This document shows, piece after piece, positions 1 to 9,156 of a DNA stretch of 43,133 bases. Numbering within the stretch: position 1 is the stretch's first letter; the number at the start of each line of letters is the position of its first letter. Made by a program: the position numbers and the translations under genes. This stretch comes from an uncultured bacterium (GTDB lineage Bacteria > Verrucomicrobiota > Kiritimatiellia > CAIKKV01 > CAITUY01). Location: NCBI GenBank assembly GCA_903895695.1, contig CAITUY010000214.1:1-43133 (forward strand). Direction: 5' to 3'. The notes beneath the pieces are model-generated. The model had not been told where the DNA came from. It did not search any database and saw only the letters and a program-made list of their open reading frames with translations.

Positions 1-1
1 C

Positions 2-70
2 CTCGACCCCTACAAACTGCGTACCCTCATCGACGCCAAACGACACGCAATCCTCAGCCAGCTTCGGTAA
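2..70 (+). CDS. C-terminal end of a truncated gene, possibly a transposase/integrase
   Basis: An open frame enters from the left edge and ends at TAA 68-70. The 22 visible residues begin LDPYKLRT and end AILSQLR. A short basic, Leu-rich tail of this kind is seen at the end of some DDE transposase/integrase proteins, but 22 residues are too few for an assignment. The imperfect direct repeat that starts in its last codons would fit an insertion-sequence end. The start lies outside the window, and it could equally be the tail of an unrelated protein. Confidence 0.35.
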   Translation, partial: LDPYKLRTLIDAKRHAILSQLR

Positions 71-136
71 CACCAATTATGGCGCAACCATCACCCAGCT
101 CACCCGCCCTTCGGTAACCTTTTATTCTGGCGCAAC
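62..136. repeat. Imperfect direct repeat after the truncated gene
   Basis: Two copies of a ~27-base unit lie at 62-88 and 109-136. Both start CTTCGGTAAC and end GGCGCAAC, with a divergent centre (CAATTATG against TTATTCT). The first copy overlaps the stop codon of the truncated gene. They may be binding sites or subterminal repeats of a mobile element; nothing else was recognised in 71-190. Confidence 0.4.
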
Positions 137-190
137 TCGCGCGGAGGTGCCGCCCTGCCTTTCGCCTGTTAGGCAAAACGCTGCCAGGAA

Positions 191-3100
191 CTACTGAATG
201 CTGAACACCGTGCCCGGCGCTGACCTTGTGCCCCACACCACGGTACCGGTCGCCCCGAAGACCAGGCCGCTGCCGCCGCCCACATTCGTAGTGATGGTAG
301 AAAACATGTCGGCTGACCGCCAGATCGCGATGCGGCCGCCGCCGCCGCCGCCGCAATAGTTGTAACCGCCGTATCCACCCACGGCCGAGAGTATCGGAGC
401 GACGCCGCCGAAACGCACGCACCTGATGTAGATGCCGCCGCCCGAGCCGCCGCCGCCGCCCCAATCCGCGGCGCTTGCGTTCTGGCCGTCGGCGCGGATC
501 GTGCCGTTAAGAGTGAGGGTGTTGTCGACCTCAAGGTGAACCAGCCCGCCGCCGCTGCCGCCCGCGCCATGGCCGGCCAAGCCGCCGCCGCCGCTGCCGG
601 GGTCGACCGGCGCATTGGATGAACCATACGTCCAACCGTACGTCGTCGCGACGGCGAAGCCGCCCGTTCCGCCGTATCCGCCGCCGCCAACCGACGATGC
701 GGCTCCCTTCCCGTGACCTGGCCCATAGCCATCCAGGGCGGTATTCCCCCCCGCATATCCGTAAGTGCTGGCATTAAACCCGGCATTCGTTGCAATGGTC
801 ACCGACTGCGCATGGAACCATACCGACCCCCCGTTGTACGGATCCGAGACCGGGTAGATCCAAGAATTGGTCCCGAGCACCATGCTGCCCGCCACGTCCA
901 CTTTGGCGCCGTAGTTCGTCCACGTGGGAGGATTCGTCGGCCCGCTGTAGATGTACATCGTGGCGCTGTTCGTCAACAAGAGACTGCCGCAGTTCAGTGT
1001 CGCCAGATTCCGCAGCTCGAGCCGCCCGCTGCTGCCGGACACCTGGAGGCTGTTTGTCACTTTGAGCGAGAACCCGTCCGGGAAGCGGATCCAGGCATTG
1101 GCAAGGGTGAGACTGTCCACCGACCAGTTGGTCAGGTTGGGAGCCACAACGAACGCGCTGTCCTGCATCGCGGTGTAGGGATAGAACCCGATGTCCGGCA
1201 CATAGACCGTGCCTGGTGCGCCGCTGCCGAGGCCGATCCCCGGCGCTGCTGAGAGCCGCGGGGCAGGGGAAGGACTGACCGTGCCCTGCGCGGTCGGGTC
1301 GTACACCACCGCGATTCGCCCGCCGCCGCCCCCGCCACCCGCCTGCGAACCGCCGGTGCCGCCATCGGCGGAGATGCGTCCTAGCGTGGCGGAGAAGGTG
1401 CGACAAGCCAGGTAGACGCCGCCACCAGAGCCGCCGGCGCCACCGTAGATCAAGTCCCCGGCGTCGCCGCCTCTGGCGGTGATGCTGCCCTCGATGCCGA
1501 CATTGCCCGAAGCCTGGATGATGACCAGTCCGCCGCCGGCGCCGCCCAGCCTGCCTGAGCCGCCTCCGCCGCTGCCGCCTCCGCTACCCGGCCAGGCCGG
1601 GGCGTTGGTCGGTCCGTAGACCGCAGTTCCGTTGCCGCCCACGCCGCCATAGCCGCCGCCCGCGGCTGCCGTTGATCCCGCCCCGCCTCCCGGTCCATAA
1701 CCGGTGACGAAGGTGGCCGGAGTTCCGCCGCCGAAGCCCATCTGGTTCACATTGATCGTACCGTTCGTGGTCAATGTTAGGTTCGAGCAGACGATGAAGA
1801 CCCGGTCGTCAATGGTCCACGGCGCGTTGGTCACGGTTTCCGGGTTGTGTGTGACCGTGCCGGCGATAAAGACATTCGTGGCGGTCAGTACGGAACTGGC
1901 GCCGGAGAACACGAGGGTGGCGTTGGTGGCCAGGGTGAAGTTGGCCAGCGAGGCCGAGGCCGAAGCCAGCGTGGCCGTCCCGCCGGCAATCGACACGTTC
2001 TGCCCGCCGAACGGCTCGATGGCGTCGCTCCAGTTGGCTCGATTGGTCCAGATGCCGGCGCCGGTCCACGTGTTCGTGGTCAGTGGGGCCACATCCTGAA
2101 TCGTGACGGTATCGTTGGACGGCGAGCCGATCGCGTAGGCGCCGGACGTCAAGGTCAGAGCCACCCACTTATTCGGGGTATCGAACACGGCGTCCATGAT
2201 CGGGGCAATGGTGATGGTATTGCTGGTCGCGCCTGCCGGAATGACCGTGCTGCCCGGCAATAGTGCGTAGTCCACGCCGTTGCTCGCCGTGCCGCTGATG
2301 GCGTAGTTCACGGTCACCGGCAGGTTGGTCACGGCCGCTGGCCGATAGACGGCGAAGATGCCGGAGTTGTTCGGGCCGTTTTCCACGGCGTTGGGTTTCG
2401 TGGCCACGAGGGTCACGCTCCCGGCGAAGAACGGCACGGATGGCGTGGCCCATACCTCACCCCCGGCGTTCGTGGCGTAGAACGTATAGTAGTAATAGGA
2501 GTTCGACACGCCGAAGGTTACATTCGTGGCGAACGATCCTGCCCCCACGTACCCGGCGAAGGCATTGGTATTGGCCCACGCCGTCATGTTGGTGCTGCCA
2601 TCCGTGGGACCCCAGAAGACCGACACCATCGTGGGTGCCGTGCCCGTGGAAATCAGACTTCCGTTCAGCGTCGCGGCGGTCAGCGAGATCCCCGTGGCGC
2701 CGGACACCGCATTCGAGACGATGGGCAGTGAGGCGGGGGTCGAGAAGTTGGTGGTATTGACGGCCCAGCGTTCGGCGACGGTATTGGAACCGTAGAACCG
2801 GTAGAAGTAGGCGCTTCCTGGGGTGAGTCCGGCTAGATTCGTGGAGAGTGCCGTGCCCTCGACCTGGCCCCCGAAGTCGATCTCGTTCGTCCACGCGGTC
2901 TTATTCGTGCCGCCGTCGGTGGGACCCCAGAAGACTGACACAATAGAAGACGACGTCCCGGTCCTGGCCAGCGTGCCGTTGAGGGTCGCCGTGAAATAGG
3001 TCATGCTGCAGGCACCTGTGGAGTTGTCAACCGTCGGCCCGGCCGGCAGTTGACCCCAGACGAGCGTGCCGTTGCCCCCGGGTTTCCCCGCGGTACCGCC

Positions 3101-5056
3101 GCCGACGGCCACGATCCAGGCCGAGGGGGTCGCCTCGTCATACGCCCGCCAGATCGCGATGCGGCCGCCGCCGCCGCTGCCACACGTGCCGCCCGTGCCT
3201 CCGTTGCTCCCGCTGGCCTGGACCGTGCCGTTCGTGCCGCCCAGCGTGTCGCACCGCATGTAGATGGTGCCACCCGCCCCGCCGCCACCGGCCCACGTCG
3301 TATCGGCGGGCGGGTTCCCGCGCGCCCGCACCGTACCGTTCAGCGTGAGCCGGTTCGTGATCGACAGCCACACGACTCCGCCGCCATTCGCGCCCGGCCG
3401 GAAACCGCCGCCCAAGCCGCCGCCGCTGCTGCCGGCATCGACTGGGGCGTTGGACGAACCATACGTCCATCCATAACTGGTCGCGACTGCCATGCCGCCT
3501 GTCCCGCCATAGCCGCCGCCGCCCGAGTTGCCCCCCCCCTGTCCCTTGCCGCGGCCGGGACCGTAGCCGTCCGATGTGCCCTGGCCACCCCGGTAGCCGC
3601 GGGCGTCCGCGTCGAACCCGCCGCCCGGTGCAATCGTCAGATTCCGCATCCAGAAGTAAGCCGATCCGCCGTTGGTCCCCTGAGAAAAGGGTTGAATCCA
3701 ACTGCCGGCGCCAATGAATACGTCTCCCGCCACGTTGATCGTGGCTCCGTAAGGGTTCGTGGTGTTGGTCACGCCGCACGCAATGTAGAGACTCGCCCCG
3801 TTGGTGAGCAGCAGATTCCCGCCAACGCTCACAGCCAGTCCTGTCGTCATGCTGCTCGAATAGCAGTCCCAAGTGTAGTTCTGGACATTGCAGAGCGTCC
3901 GTTGCCCGAGTTCCAGTCCGGCCCCCGCGCCGGTGATCTTGAAGTCGTTGGTGACCGTCAGCACGAAGCCTTCGTTCGGGAACTGCAGCCAGGCGTTGCT
4001 GATGGTGAGACTGTCCACGCCCCAATTGGTGCAGCCCGGGATCACGAGTTGGCCGGCGTGCGTCATAAGCGGCGTCAGGAATTTAGCGTCGGGGAAATAG
4101 AGCGTGCCGACGTCGCCAGTGCGCGACCCCCCTGTCCCGCCGGCCGCCGTGAAACGCACGGCCTGCGTGACTAGCGACGTCTGCGAATTGACGTCGTACA
4201 CGACCGCAATGCGGCCGCCGCCCCCGCCGCAGCCCGAGGCCGGCGACCCGCCGGTCGCACTGACCACGCCGGAGGTGCTCCCGGCAAACGTCCGGCAACT
4301 CAGGTAGATGCCGCCGCCGGACCCGCCGCCGACATAGCCGTCGCCCGCGCTGCCGTTGGCCCGGATGGTTCCATCCACCCGGATTTCACCCGTCGCGTTG
4401 ATCCGCACCAGGCCGCCGCCAAAACCGCCCGGGTGGCCGCCAAAACTGATGGCGCCGCTGCTGCCGGGATACCCAGGAGCGGCGGCCGTATCGTAGGTGA
4501 GCCCCAGGCCTGATGTCGAGTCCGACTGCCCGCCCCGGCCCCCATGGCCGGCGCCGATAAACCCTGTCCCCCGCCCCGGCCCCTGTTCCCGCGCATAGCC
4601 TTTGTCGTTCAGATCGATGAACCCGTTCGTCACCACGGTCAGGTTCGAGCACTCCATGTAGACCATCTTGTCCGGATTCCAGGGGGAAGCCGCGGCCGTG
4701 TTCGGGGTATGGGTGAGCGTGCCGTAGATCGTCACCACTGTGGCGGTCACTACGGTGTTGCTGAACCCGTCGAAAGTCAGGGTCTTCCCGCTATTGACGG
4801 TCAGCGAGGCCAGGAGCGCCGTAGCGCCATTATTCGTGCAAACGCCGTCGATGATCGCGGACTCGCCGTTCGTCGGCACGAGCGTCCCGGTCCATCGGTT
4901 GGGATCGCTCCAGTACCCAGCGCCTGTGAACGTCCTGATGTCGGCCTGCACGGCCAACGCGCCGAGCAGGTACACCCCCAGCACCCCGAGTGCGACACCT
5001 CTGACGCGGGTGGGCCTTCGGTCATTCCGCTCCGTCTGTTGTGGATAGGCTTTCAT
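191..5056 (-). CDS. Giant secreted Gly-rich protein, duplicated module with FN3-like and Calx-beta domains
   Basis: A protein of 1621 residues. The frame is open upstream to 5248, but ATG 5056 is preferred: it follows a purine-rich AAGGGGGGAG ribosome-binding site and opens a clear signal peptide (basic n-region, hydrophobic GVALGVLGVYLLGAL, likely cleavage after VQA). Residues ~38-670 form module A, beginning TGAGYWSDPNRWTG and rich in GGGGG and GGYGGTGG tracts. Residues ~673-870 hold two FN3-like repeats, each with VSVFWGPTDG. Residues ~877-988 are Calx-beta-like (VENGPN...GVDYALLPG). Residues ~990-1621 are module B, a second copy beginning TWTGAGIWTNRANW. Paired landmarks such as WTYGSSNAPVD and GGGGRIAI recur in both modules. 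No PEP-CTERM, LPXTG or autotransporter barrel is visible. It lies 160 bp downstream of the fucosidase gene on the same strand. A role in the cell surface, adhesion or glycan binding is inferred; no catalytic domain was recognised. Confidence 0.85.
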   Translation of the reverse strand: MKAYPQQTERNDRRPTRVRGVALGVLGVYLLGALAVQADIRTFTGAGYWSDPNRWTGTLVPTNGESAIIDGVCTNNGATALLASLTVNSGKTLTFDGFSNTVVTATVVTIYGTLTHTPNTAAASPWNPDKMVYMECSNLTVVTNGFIDLNDKGYAREQGPGRGTGFIGAGHGGRGGQSDSTSGLGLTYDTAAAPGYPGSSGAISFGGHPGGFGGGLVRINATGEIRVDGTIRANGSAGDGYVGGGSGGGIYLSCRTFAGSTSGVVSATGGSPASGCGGGGGRIAVVYDVNSQTSLVTQAVRFTAAGGTGGSRTGDVGTLYFPDAKFLTPLMTHAGQLVIPGCTNWGVDSLTISNAWLQFPNEGFVLTVTNDFKITGAGAGLELGQRTLCNVQNYTWDCYSSSMTTGLAVSVGGNLLLTNGASLYIACGVTNTTNPYGATINVAGDVFIGAGSWIQPFSQGTNGGSAYFWMRNLTIAPGGGFDADARGYRGGQGTSDGYGPGRGKGQGGGNSGGGGYGGTGGMAVATSYGWTYGSSNAPVDAGSSGGGLGGGFRPGANGGGVVWLSITNRLTLNGTVRARGNPPADTTWAGGGGAGGTIYMRCDTLGGTNGTVQASGSNGGTGGTCGSGGGGRIAIWRAYDEATPSAWIVAVGGGTAGKPGGNGTLVWGQLPAGPTVDNSTGACSMTYFTATLNGTLARTGTSSSIVSVFWGPTDGGTNKTAWTNEIDFGGQVEGTALSTNLAGLTPGSAYFYRFYGSNTVAERWAVNTTNFSTPASLPIVSNAVSGATGISLTAATLNGSLISTGTAPTMVSVFWGPTDGSTNMTAWANTNAFAGYVGAGSFATNVTFGVSNSYYYYTFYATNAGGEVWATPSVPFFAGSVTLVATKPNAVENGPNNSGIFAVYRPAAVTNLPVTVNYAISGTASNGVDYALLPGSTVIPAGATSNTITIAPIMDAVFDTPNKWVALTLTSGAYAIGSPSNDTVTIQDVAPLTTNTWTGAGIWTNRANWSDAIEPFGGQNVSIAGGTATLASASASLANFTLATNATLVFSGASSVLTATNVFIAGTVTHNPETVTNAPWTIDDRVFIVCSNLTLTTNGTINVNQMGFGGGTPATFVTGYGPGGGAGSTAAAGGGYGGVGGNGTAVYGPTNAPAWPGSGGGSGGGGSGRLGGAGGGLVIIQASGNVGIEGSITARGGDAGDLIYGGAGGSGGGVYLACRTFSATLGRISADGGTGGSQAGGGGGGGRIAVVYDPTAQGTVSPSPAPRLSAAPGIGLGSGAPGTVYVPDIGFYPYTAMQDSAFVVAPNLTNWSVDSLTLANAWIRFPDGFSLKVTNSLQVSGSSGRLELRNLATLNCGSLLLTNSATMYIYSGPTNPPTWTNYGAKVDVAGSMVLGTNSWIYPVSDPYNGGSVWFHAQSVTIATNAGFNASTYGYAGGNTALDGYGPGHGKGAASSVGGGGYGGTGGFAVATTYGWTYGSSNAPVDPGSGGGGLAGHGAGGSGGGLVHLEVDNTLTLNGTIRADGQNASAADWGGGGGSGGGIYIRCVRFGGVAPILSAVGGYGGYNYCGGGGGGRIAIWRSADMFSTITTNVGGGSGLVFGATGTVVWGTRSAPGTVFSIQ

Positions 5057-5216
5057 GCACTCCCCCCTTCGCGCAACATGGTATTCCCACGACTCTTGCA
5101 GAACACAACACTCCAAATATGTTAGTCCACCTTCCGGCAGAAATCTACCTCTCTTGTTGATACTTGCGTGCCATACGCATAGACAACGCCCTGTCGGGCA
5201 CGCTTTGTCCCCCGGC

Positions 5217-6854
5217 TCACCCGGCGGGGCGTTGGGCTGAGGCGGCAACCGGGGTCAGCTCCAAAACCAGCCCCTTGTCGTCGAGTTCGCAGTCCACGGC
5301 AACCTGCTGTAACTTGATCTTGGTGAGTTCACCCGCCTTCAGTTCGAACGGCTCGCCTTCGTAGCATTGCGCGGCCTGGCTTTGCGACAGGACGAACTGG
5401 CTCGGGATAGCGCCGATCGTCAATCGGTACCCGGCAGGGGCGCCTCCCTGCGGCCGGCGCGCCACCAGTCGCCATTTGCCGGATCGCTTCGGCATGACCA
5501 GCCACTCCCGCCCGGTGATGTACTTGCGCAGGCTGTAGTAGTCATTGCCGGTCATGCGATGCCAGGCCAGGGAGGATGCCGTGGGCAGTTCCGTCGGTTG
5601 GGCGAGGTCGATGGCAAGTGTCTTTCCGGGGAGATAGGGTTGGTCCCCCTTGTAACTGACCGTCACCACGGTGAGATAAGGATCCAGCGAGGCCGAGGGC
5701 AGGGCAATGGCCAGCGAGCCTTGCTGAATGGAACAGGAGAGACGGGAACGCCCGCCGTCGAGAAGCGTGGCCTCGGGCAGTTGCGTGAGCCACCCCGGCA
5801 CGCGCAGTACGCCATCGGCCGGCGGCGTCGCGACGTAGAGGTATAGCTTTCCCGGGGCGCCGGAGGCGTAGCCGAAGTCGAGTTTCAGATGCGGCTCGGG
5901 CTCGGAGTCGTAGACGGCCTCGCCGTGGGTCTTCATCCAGCGGCCGATGCCTCGCAGCACGTCCTGGTCGAACTCGACCAGGGACCCATCGCCGCGCGGC
6001 CCGATATTCAGCAGGTAGTTGCCGCCCTTGGCGGTCACGAAGGCCAGGTCGCGGATCTTCTCGCGGATCTTGTCTTCCACGTTGCCGCGCTCCTGCCAGG
6101 AGCGGTAGCCCCAGGTGTCATGGAAAAGGGTGACCGACGATTCCCACGCCCCTTCGAAATGGAGATCCGGCGTTTCGTTGTCTCCACATTCCATGAAATC
6201 GTCCTGGCCGTTCCAAATCCGGCCGCTGATCATGCAGTCCGGTTGCAGCGAATGCACCGTCCTGGCGAACTTGAGGCTTTGCTCCAGCGTGGGCTTGCTC
6301 ATGTCGAACCAGATCTCGCAGATCGGCCCATACCCGGTCAGCAACTCGCGCAACTGGCCAACCGTGTATTCCTCCAGCGCCGGCGTGATGGGGTCGGAGT
6401 TGTGATCGCTCATCGGCAGGGCGCCGGGGTAATGCCAATCGATGAGGGAGTAGTAGAGGCCGAAGTTCAGCTTGTGGCGCTCACAGGCATCGGCCAGCAG
6501 CTTCAGCACATCCTTCTTGGCCGGGGTGGCCTCCACGGGGTTGAAATCCGACAGCTTGGTGTGCCAGAGGTTGAAACCGTCGTGGTGTTTGGTGGTGATG
6601 ACCACGTACCGCATTCCGGCTTCCTGGGCCAGGAGGACGATCTGATCGGGATCCCATTTGGCAGCGGTGAAGCCCGAACACAGCCCCAGGTAGTCAGGCC
6701 ACGAGATCTTGGCGCGATGCTTGATCTGCTCGTTATAGCCTTCAATGTGTTTGCCTTGCCAGACTCCGCCGGCCACGGAGTAAAGACCCCAGTGCATCAT
6801 GAGGCCGAATTTCATCTTTCGCCAGGATTCAACGTTGGTCATTTGGGCCTGCAT
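5217..6854 (-). CDS. GH29 alpha-L-fucosidase
   Basis: A protein of 545 residues that hydrolyses terminal alpha-L-fucosides with retention, by family knowledge. The catalytic barrel starts almost at once (MKFGLMMHWGLYS, residues ~14-26). It has the family hallmark KHHDGF at 89-94, and EIWFD at 180-184 with Asp184 as predicted nucleophile. AKGGNYLLNIGPRGDG, characteristic of GH29, lies before a C-terminal beta-sandwich. No signal peptide is seen, so it is probably cytoplasmic and acts on imported fucosylated oligosaccharides. The frame extends upstream to a TTG at 6905; ATG 6854 is preferred because it has a GGAAAG element 10 bases upstream, with ATG 6842 as another option. It is divergent from the reductase/dehydrogenase pair, and L-fucose would be a natural substrate for those. 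The family call is firm; substrate linkage is not determined. Confidence 0.93.
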   Translation of the reverse strand: MQAQMTNVESWRKMKFGLMMHWGLYSVAGGVWQGKHIEGYNEQIKHRAKISWPDYLGLCSGFTAAKWDPDQIVLLAQEAGMRYVVITTKHHDGFNLWHTKLSDFNPVEATPAKKDVLKLLADACERHKLNFGLYYSLIDWHYPGALPMSDHNSDPITPALEEYTVGQLRELLTGYGPICEIWFDMSKPTLEQSLKFARTVHSLQPDCMISGRIWNGQDDFMECGDNETPDLHFEGAWESSVTLFHDTWGYRSWQERGNVEDKIREKIRDLAFVTAKGGNYLLNIGPRGDGSLVEFDQDVLRGIGRWMKTHGEAVYDSEPEPHLKLDFGYASGAPGKLYLYVATPPADGVLRVPGWLTQLPEATLLDGGRSRLSCSIQQGSLAIALPSASLDPYLTVVTVSYKGDQPYLPGKTLAIDLAQPTELPTASSLAWHRMTGNDYYSLRKYITGREWLVMPKRSGKWRLVARRPQGGAPAGYRLTIGAIPSQFVLSQSQAAQCYEGEPFELKAGELTKIKLQQVAVDCELDDKGLVLELTPVAASAQRPAG

Positions 6855-6926
6855 GTGGTGTGCGCTTTCCGTCGCAATGTAAGTTATGGCGCGAACTCTG
6901 GGCAAGGATGAACTGGAGCCTTTGTG

Positions 6927-6956
6927 TTGGTAGCTGACACTTTGATGCTGTATATA
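6927..6956 (+). promoter_or_regulatory. Candidate sigma70-type promoter for the reductase/dehydrogenase pair
   Basis: In the 147-bp divergent gap, TTGGTA (6927-6932) and TATATA (6951-6956) are separated by 18 bp and lie ~45 bp upstream of ATG 7002. This is a consensus-style guess; no operator palindrome was seen in the gap. Confidence 0.3.
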
Positions 6957-7001
6957 GGCCCCCCATCAGCAACCGGCAATGAAGGTCATGGGAAATATTC
7001 G

Positions 7002-7997
7002 ATGAAGAAGGTTGTTCTTGGACGCACCGGTCTCGAAGTGAGCCGGCTGGGATTGGGCGGTCTGTTCGTGGCGTCATTTGCCGCGCAACTCGATGAGGCC
7101 AAGCGCGCCGTGCGCCGCGCGATTGAACTGGGCGTCAACACCATCGACACCGCTCCCACCTACGGCAACAGCGAAGAGGTGCTCGGGCAGTGCCTGGAAG
7201 GCGTTACCGCGCCCCTCATTCTTTCAACCAAACTGGGCGGCCGCCCGCAGCCGTTTCTGCCCCAGGACAAGAACTGCCTGATGGCCTCCGTTAAGGAGAG
7301 CCTGCGCCTGCTCAAGCGCGACCATGTGGACATGCTGATGGTGCATGAGCCGGACCGGCCCGGCCAGTACGATTGGTGGACCGACTGGCAGGATTTGCAC
7401 GGGCCGGTTCTGGACGTTCTCGACGACCTGAAGCGGCAGGGAGTGATCCGGTTTGCCGGCCTTGGCGGAACGACCGCCTACGAACTCGCGCACCTGATTC
7501 GCACCGATAAATTCGATGTGGTTCTCACGGCCTACAACTACAGCCCGCTCTGGCGCGAAGCCGCGATCGAGATCCTGCCGGCCGCGAAGGAAAGGAACAT
7601 CGGCGTAGTTGTCGGTTCACCGCTCCAGCAGGGAGCGCTGGCGTGCAAGTTCGAGGCGACGGTCAACGATCCGCGGGTGTACTGGCTCTCCAAGCCGCGG
7701 CGCGAACAGTTCCGCGCGCTTTACCGGCTGGTGGATGAAGCCGGCATCTCGCTTCCCGAACTGGGACTGCGGTTCGCGTTGTCCAACCCGGACATTCACT
7801 GCGTCCTCATGGGCGCGCGGTCGGTGGCCGAGGTGGAACAGAATATCGCGGCCGCCGAGAAGGGCCCGTTGCCGGCCGAATTGCTGAACCGCCTGGACGA
7901 GATCGCCGCACAGGTGCCTTTCCGGCCCTTCGGCGAACCGTTCGGCATTGGCTGGCTGATGGGATCGCCACTCAACTACCGCGGGATGGGCCAATAA
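7002..7997 (+). CDS. Aldo/keto reductase, candidate sugar (L-fucose-type) dehydrogenase
   Basis: A protein of 331 residues with the NAD(P)-dependent (beta/alpha)8 aldo/keto reductase fold. The opening VLGRTGLEVSRLGLGG is the typical beta-hairpin and first strand. The catalytic tetrad reads Asp49 (NTIDTAPTYG), Tyr54, Lys77 (STKLGG) and His115 (MVHEPD). The C-terminal MGARSVAEVEQNIAA matches the cofactor-phosphate loop region of the family. ATG 7002 is chosen over an upstream GTG at 6924 because the conserved N-terminus begins here. The downstream dehydrogenase starts two bases after this stop, so the two are very probably co-transcribed. Members that oxidise L-fucose, L-galactose or D-threo-aldoses belong to this branch; with a divergent fucosidase, an L-fucose dehydrogenase role is attractive but inferred. 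Confidence 0.9.
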   Translation: MKKVVLGRTGLEVSRLGLGGLFVASFAAQLDEAKRAVRRAIELGVNTIDTAPTYGNSEEVLGQCLEGVTAPLILSTKLGGRPQPFLPQDKNCLMASVKESLRLLKRDHVDMLMVHEPDRPGQYDWWTDWQDLHGPVLDVLDDLKRQGVIRFAGLGGTTAYELAHLIRTDKFDVVLTAYNYSPLWREAAIEILPAAKERNIGVVVGSPLQQGALACKFEATVNDPRVYWLSKPRREQFRALYRLVDEAGISLPELGLRFALSNPDIHCVLMGARSVAEVEQNIAAAEKGPLPAELLNRLDEIAAQVPFRPFGEPFGIGWLMGSPLNYRGMGQ

Positions 7998-7999
7998 TC

Positions 8000-9019
8000 A
8001 TGAAAGCTGCCATTGTTGAAAAATACGGTTCGATCACGGTCCGCGACGTGTCGGAGCCGACTCTGGGCGACTACACCGCCTTGTGCGAACTGCTCTGCGG
8101 CGCGACCTGCGCCGGCACCGACACTCATCTCATCGAAGGGCACGCGCCATTCTGCAACTGGGTGAAACTGCCGTTCATTCTCGGCCACGAAAGCGTGGGG
8201 CGCGTCGTCAAACTCGGCCGAAAGGTGCGCCACTACAAGCTCGGCGACCTGGTGACGCGCGTTGGCGCGCCGGCCGAACACGGCCTGAACGTGGGGTGGG
8301 GCGGCTTCGCGGAAATGGGACTCGCCTGCGACCATTGGGCGATGGCCGCCGACGGCTTGCCGGCTTCCGCGTGGTCGGGGAGCCGGGCCAATCAGATCGT
8401 GCCGGCCGGGATTGACCCGACCGTCGCCCCCATGTTTGTCACCTGGCGCGAGACGTTGTCGGCAATGCTCCGGCTCGGTGTGTCGGCCGGCAGTTCCGTC
8501 CTGGTGGCCGGCTCGGGCGGGAATGGTCTGGCCTTTGCCGTGCAGGCCCGGAATCTCGGGGCAGCCTGTGTAGCCATGGTCGGTTCGCCGCGGTTGGCCG
8601 GCAAGGCTGGCGTGGACTGCTACGTCGATTACACGGATTCCGACTACACGAAGGCACTCAACGCCGTGCGACCCGACGGGTTCGACTTCATCATCGACGC
8701 GGTCGGCCGGGCGGGCGTGGCGGATCGTCTGCTGCCGTGTCTCAAGGCCGGCGGCCGGTATCTGACCTACGGGCTCGATGATTGCGACGCGATCACATTC
8801 AACGCCGGTCGCGCCCGCGGCGCGTTTACGGTCGCGGCGTGCAGCTATGACGAGGCGGAGACCCACCCGCAGGTGTGCGATGCCGTCCGGACGGGCAAGC
8901 TCGACGCAAGTCTGTGGTATGACGCCGCCGCGGCGTTTCCGCTCGCGCGGATCGCTGAGGCCTTTGCCGCCGTCAGGAACCGGAAATGTGTCAAGTGTTT
9001 GGTCCGCCTGCATGCTTGA
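8000..9019 (+). CDS. Zinc-type medium-chain alcohol/polyol dehydrogenase
   Basis: A protein of 339 residues of the MDR superfamily. The GroES-like half holds the catalytic-zinc ligands Cys37 (ATCAGTDTH) and His63-Glu64 (LGHESVGRV). The Rossmann half carries a VLVAGSGGNGLAF dinucleotide loop near residues ~165-178. The four-cysteine structural-zinc lobe of classical alcohol dehydrogenases is absent, as in some polyol and sugar dehydrogenases. It starts two bases after the aldo/keto reductase stop. The likely role is NAD(P)-dependent oxidation of a sugar or sugar-derived alcohol in the same catabolic branch; the substrate cannot be read from sequence. Confidence 0.88.
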   Translation: MKAAIVEKYGSITVRDVSEPTLGDYTALCELLCGATCAGTDTHLIEGHAPFCNWVKLPFILGHESVGRVVKLGRKVRHYKLGDLVTRVGAPAEHGLNVGWGGFAEMGLACDHWAMAADGLPASAWSGSRANQIVPAGIDPTVAPMFVTWRETLSAMLRLGVSAGSSVLVAGSGGNGLAFAVQARNLGAACVAMVGSPRLAGKAGVDCYVDYTDSDYTKALNAVRPDGFDFIIDAVGRAGVADRLLPCLKAGGRYLTYGLDDCDAITFNAGRARGAFTVAACSYDEAETHPQVCDAVRTGKLDASLWYDAAAAFPLARIAEAFAAVRNRKCVKCLVRLHA

Positions 9020-9156
9020 TCGAAGGCACTCGCGAGGGGACGGCGCAATCCGGCGGGTGGGGCGTTGCGGCCAGGCCGGGGCCTCGCCCTTCCGGCCATC
9101 ATGCACATCTGAAAGGCATTTGGGGTCAGTCTTGACAAACGAGAGCGAGGAGAAAC

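Noticed and set aside
300..4600. CRISPR-like or microsatellite appearance of the dense GCCGCCGCC runs
   Set aside because: There are no regular spacers or conserved repeat units. The runs are poly-Gly codons of the secreted Gly-rich protein read on the minus strand.
5057..5248. A 64-residue N-terminal extension of the Gly-rich protein
   Set aside because: The extension is Cys/Pro-rich without a signal, while ATG 5056 has a strong ribosome-binding site and an immediate signal peptide.
6883..6898. A GTTATGGCGCGAAC segment resembling part of the repeat at 62-136
   Set aside because: Only about ten bases match and no flanking similarity was seen. It may be chance.
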